From contig CAZKZP010000025.1 in the NCBI GenBank assembly GCA_964557295.1, positions 1 through 40,609 on the forward strand: a DNA stretch of 40,609 nucleotides, given 5' to 3'. The translations under genes were made by a program, and so were the position numbers. The notes under the pieces are model-generated. The model was not told the DNA's origin. It ran no database searches and was given only the letters and a program-made list of their open reading frames with translations. Source of the stretch: JBFMHP01 sp964557295 (GTDB taxonomy: Bacteria; Pseudomonadota; Gammaproteobacteria; RBG-16-57-12). Every line of letters starts with the position of its first letter. Position 1 is the stretch's first letter. This document shows positions 40,454-40,609 of this stretch, one piece after another.

Positions 40454-40609
40454 AACGGCTACCACCCGCAACGGCAATCGACCCTCTTGTCTCGATAGCG
40501 TCCGCGCGCCGTTCCTTCTTTATGCCATTTGGTTTTGCACATGGCACCTGGCGGCGGTTTTGACTACCATAGTCTCTTCGCAATCCAGCCGTGATGAACG
40601 ACCCATGCC
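40454..40609. other. Upstream region of the EF-hand gene, right edge
   Basis: No gene is supported here. A possible ATG lies 16 bases from the right edge, too close to assess. The promoter of the minus-strand EF-hand gene should be in this stretch, but no clear element was seen. Confidence 0.4.

Noticed and set aside
40594..40609. Possible gene start at the right edge
   Set aside because: Only five codons are visible, which is too little to judge.

Overview
The window looks like a GC-rich gammaproteobacterial chromosome, probably a draft or metagenome assembly because two runs of exactly 10 N interrupt genes. The assignment rests on gene order: ffh-rpsP-rimM-trmD-rplS followed by ogt-xerD-dsbC, ypjD-corB beside ffh, and dksA close to gluQ. 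These neighbourhoods are familiar from Pseudomonas and enteric relatives. The genus cannot be named from the sequence. No tRNA, rRNA, CRISPR array, prophage or intact insertion sequence was seen.

Layout. 1-7.6 kb: the end of an FGGY sugar kinase, cysZ, a degenerate HD-GYP protein, a PLP aminotransferase and HAD phosphatase pair, dksA with a histone H1-like N-terminal tail, a DUF3579 protein, a 2-Cys peroxiredoxin and gluQ. 7.6-9.5 kb: an SOS cassette of lexA and a Y-family DNA polymerase, behind an unusual operator. 9.6-20.3 kb: a surface-glycan locus. Its plus-strand genes encode a GT2 glycosyltransferase, a GT-C enzyme fused to an NPCBM domain and a GT39-like membrane enzyme. A tight minus-strand operon reads rfbF, rfbG, SDR epimerase, split transketolase (N then C subunit), a GtrB-like glycosyltransferase and GtrA. 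20.3-25.2 kb: deaD, a LbtU-like siderophore porin with a Fur-box-like site, a DUF4382 lipoprotein and dsbC. 25.3-31.1 kb: xerD, ogt, rplS, trmD, rimM, rpsP, ffh and a class II cyclic-nucleotide-phosphodiesterase-like hydrolase. 31.3-37.2 kb: ypjD-like, corB-like, aguA, aguB, DAHP synthase and a DUF2892 protein. 37.3-40.6 kb: a nested inverted-repeat element, a TPR protein and an EF-hand protein.

How the genes work together. The glycan operon encodes a route from glucose-1-phosphate to CDP-4-keto-6-deoxyglucose. It then offers a two-subunit transketolase and a reductase or epimerase, but no RfbH-type C-3 dehydratase. The best reading is synthesis of an unusual, possibly two-carbon-branched CDP sugar, moved by the GtrB/GtrA lipid-carrier system and added to a surface polymer by one or both GT-C enzymes. 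This is the strongest candidate for an undescribed system here. AguA and AguB together convert agmatine to putrescine. The ffh-to-rplS block is translation and export housekeeping.

Other notable structure: three GTAGGAGC-type REP pairs, one a mosaic and one supplying the kinase stop codon; a nested palindromic MITE-like element; and four GTTC/GAAC half-sites in front of lexA in the alphaproteobacterial spacing.
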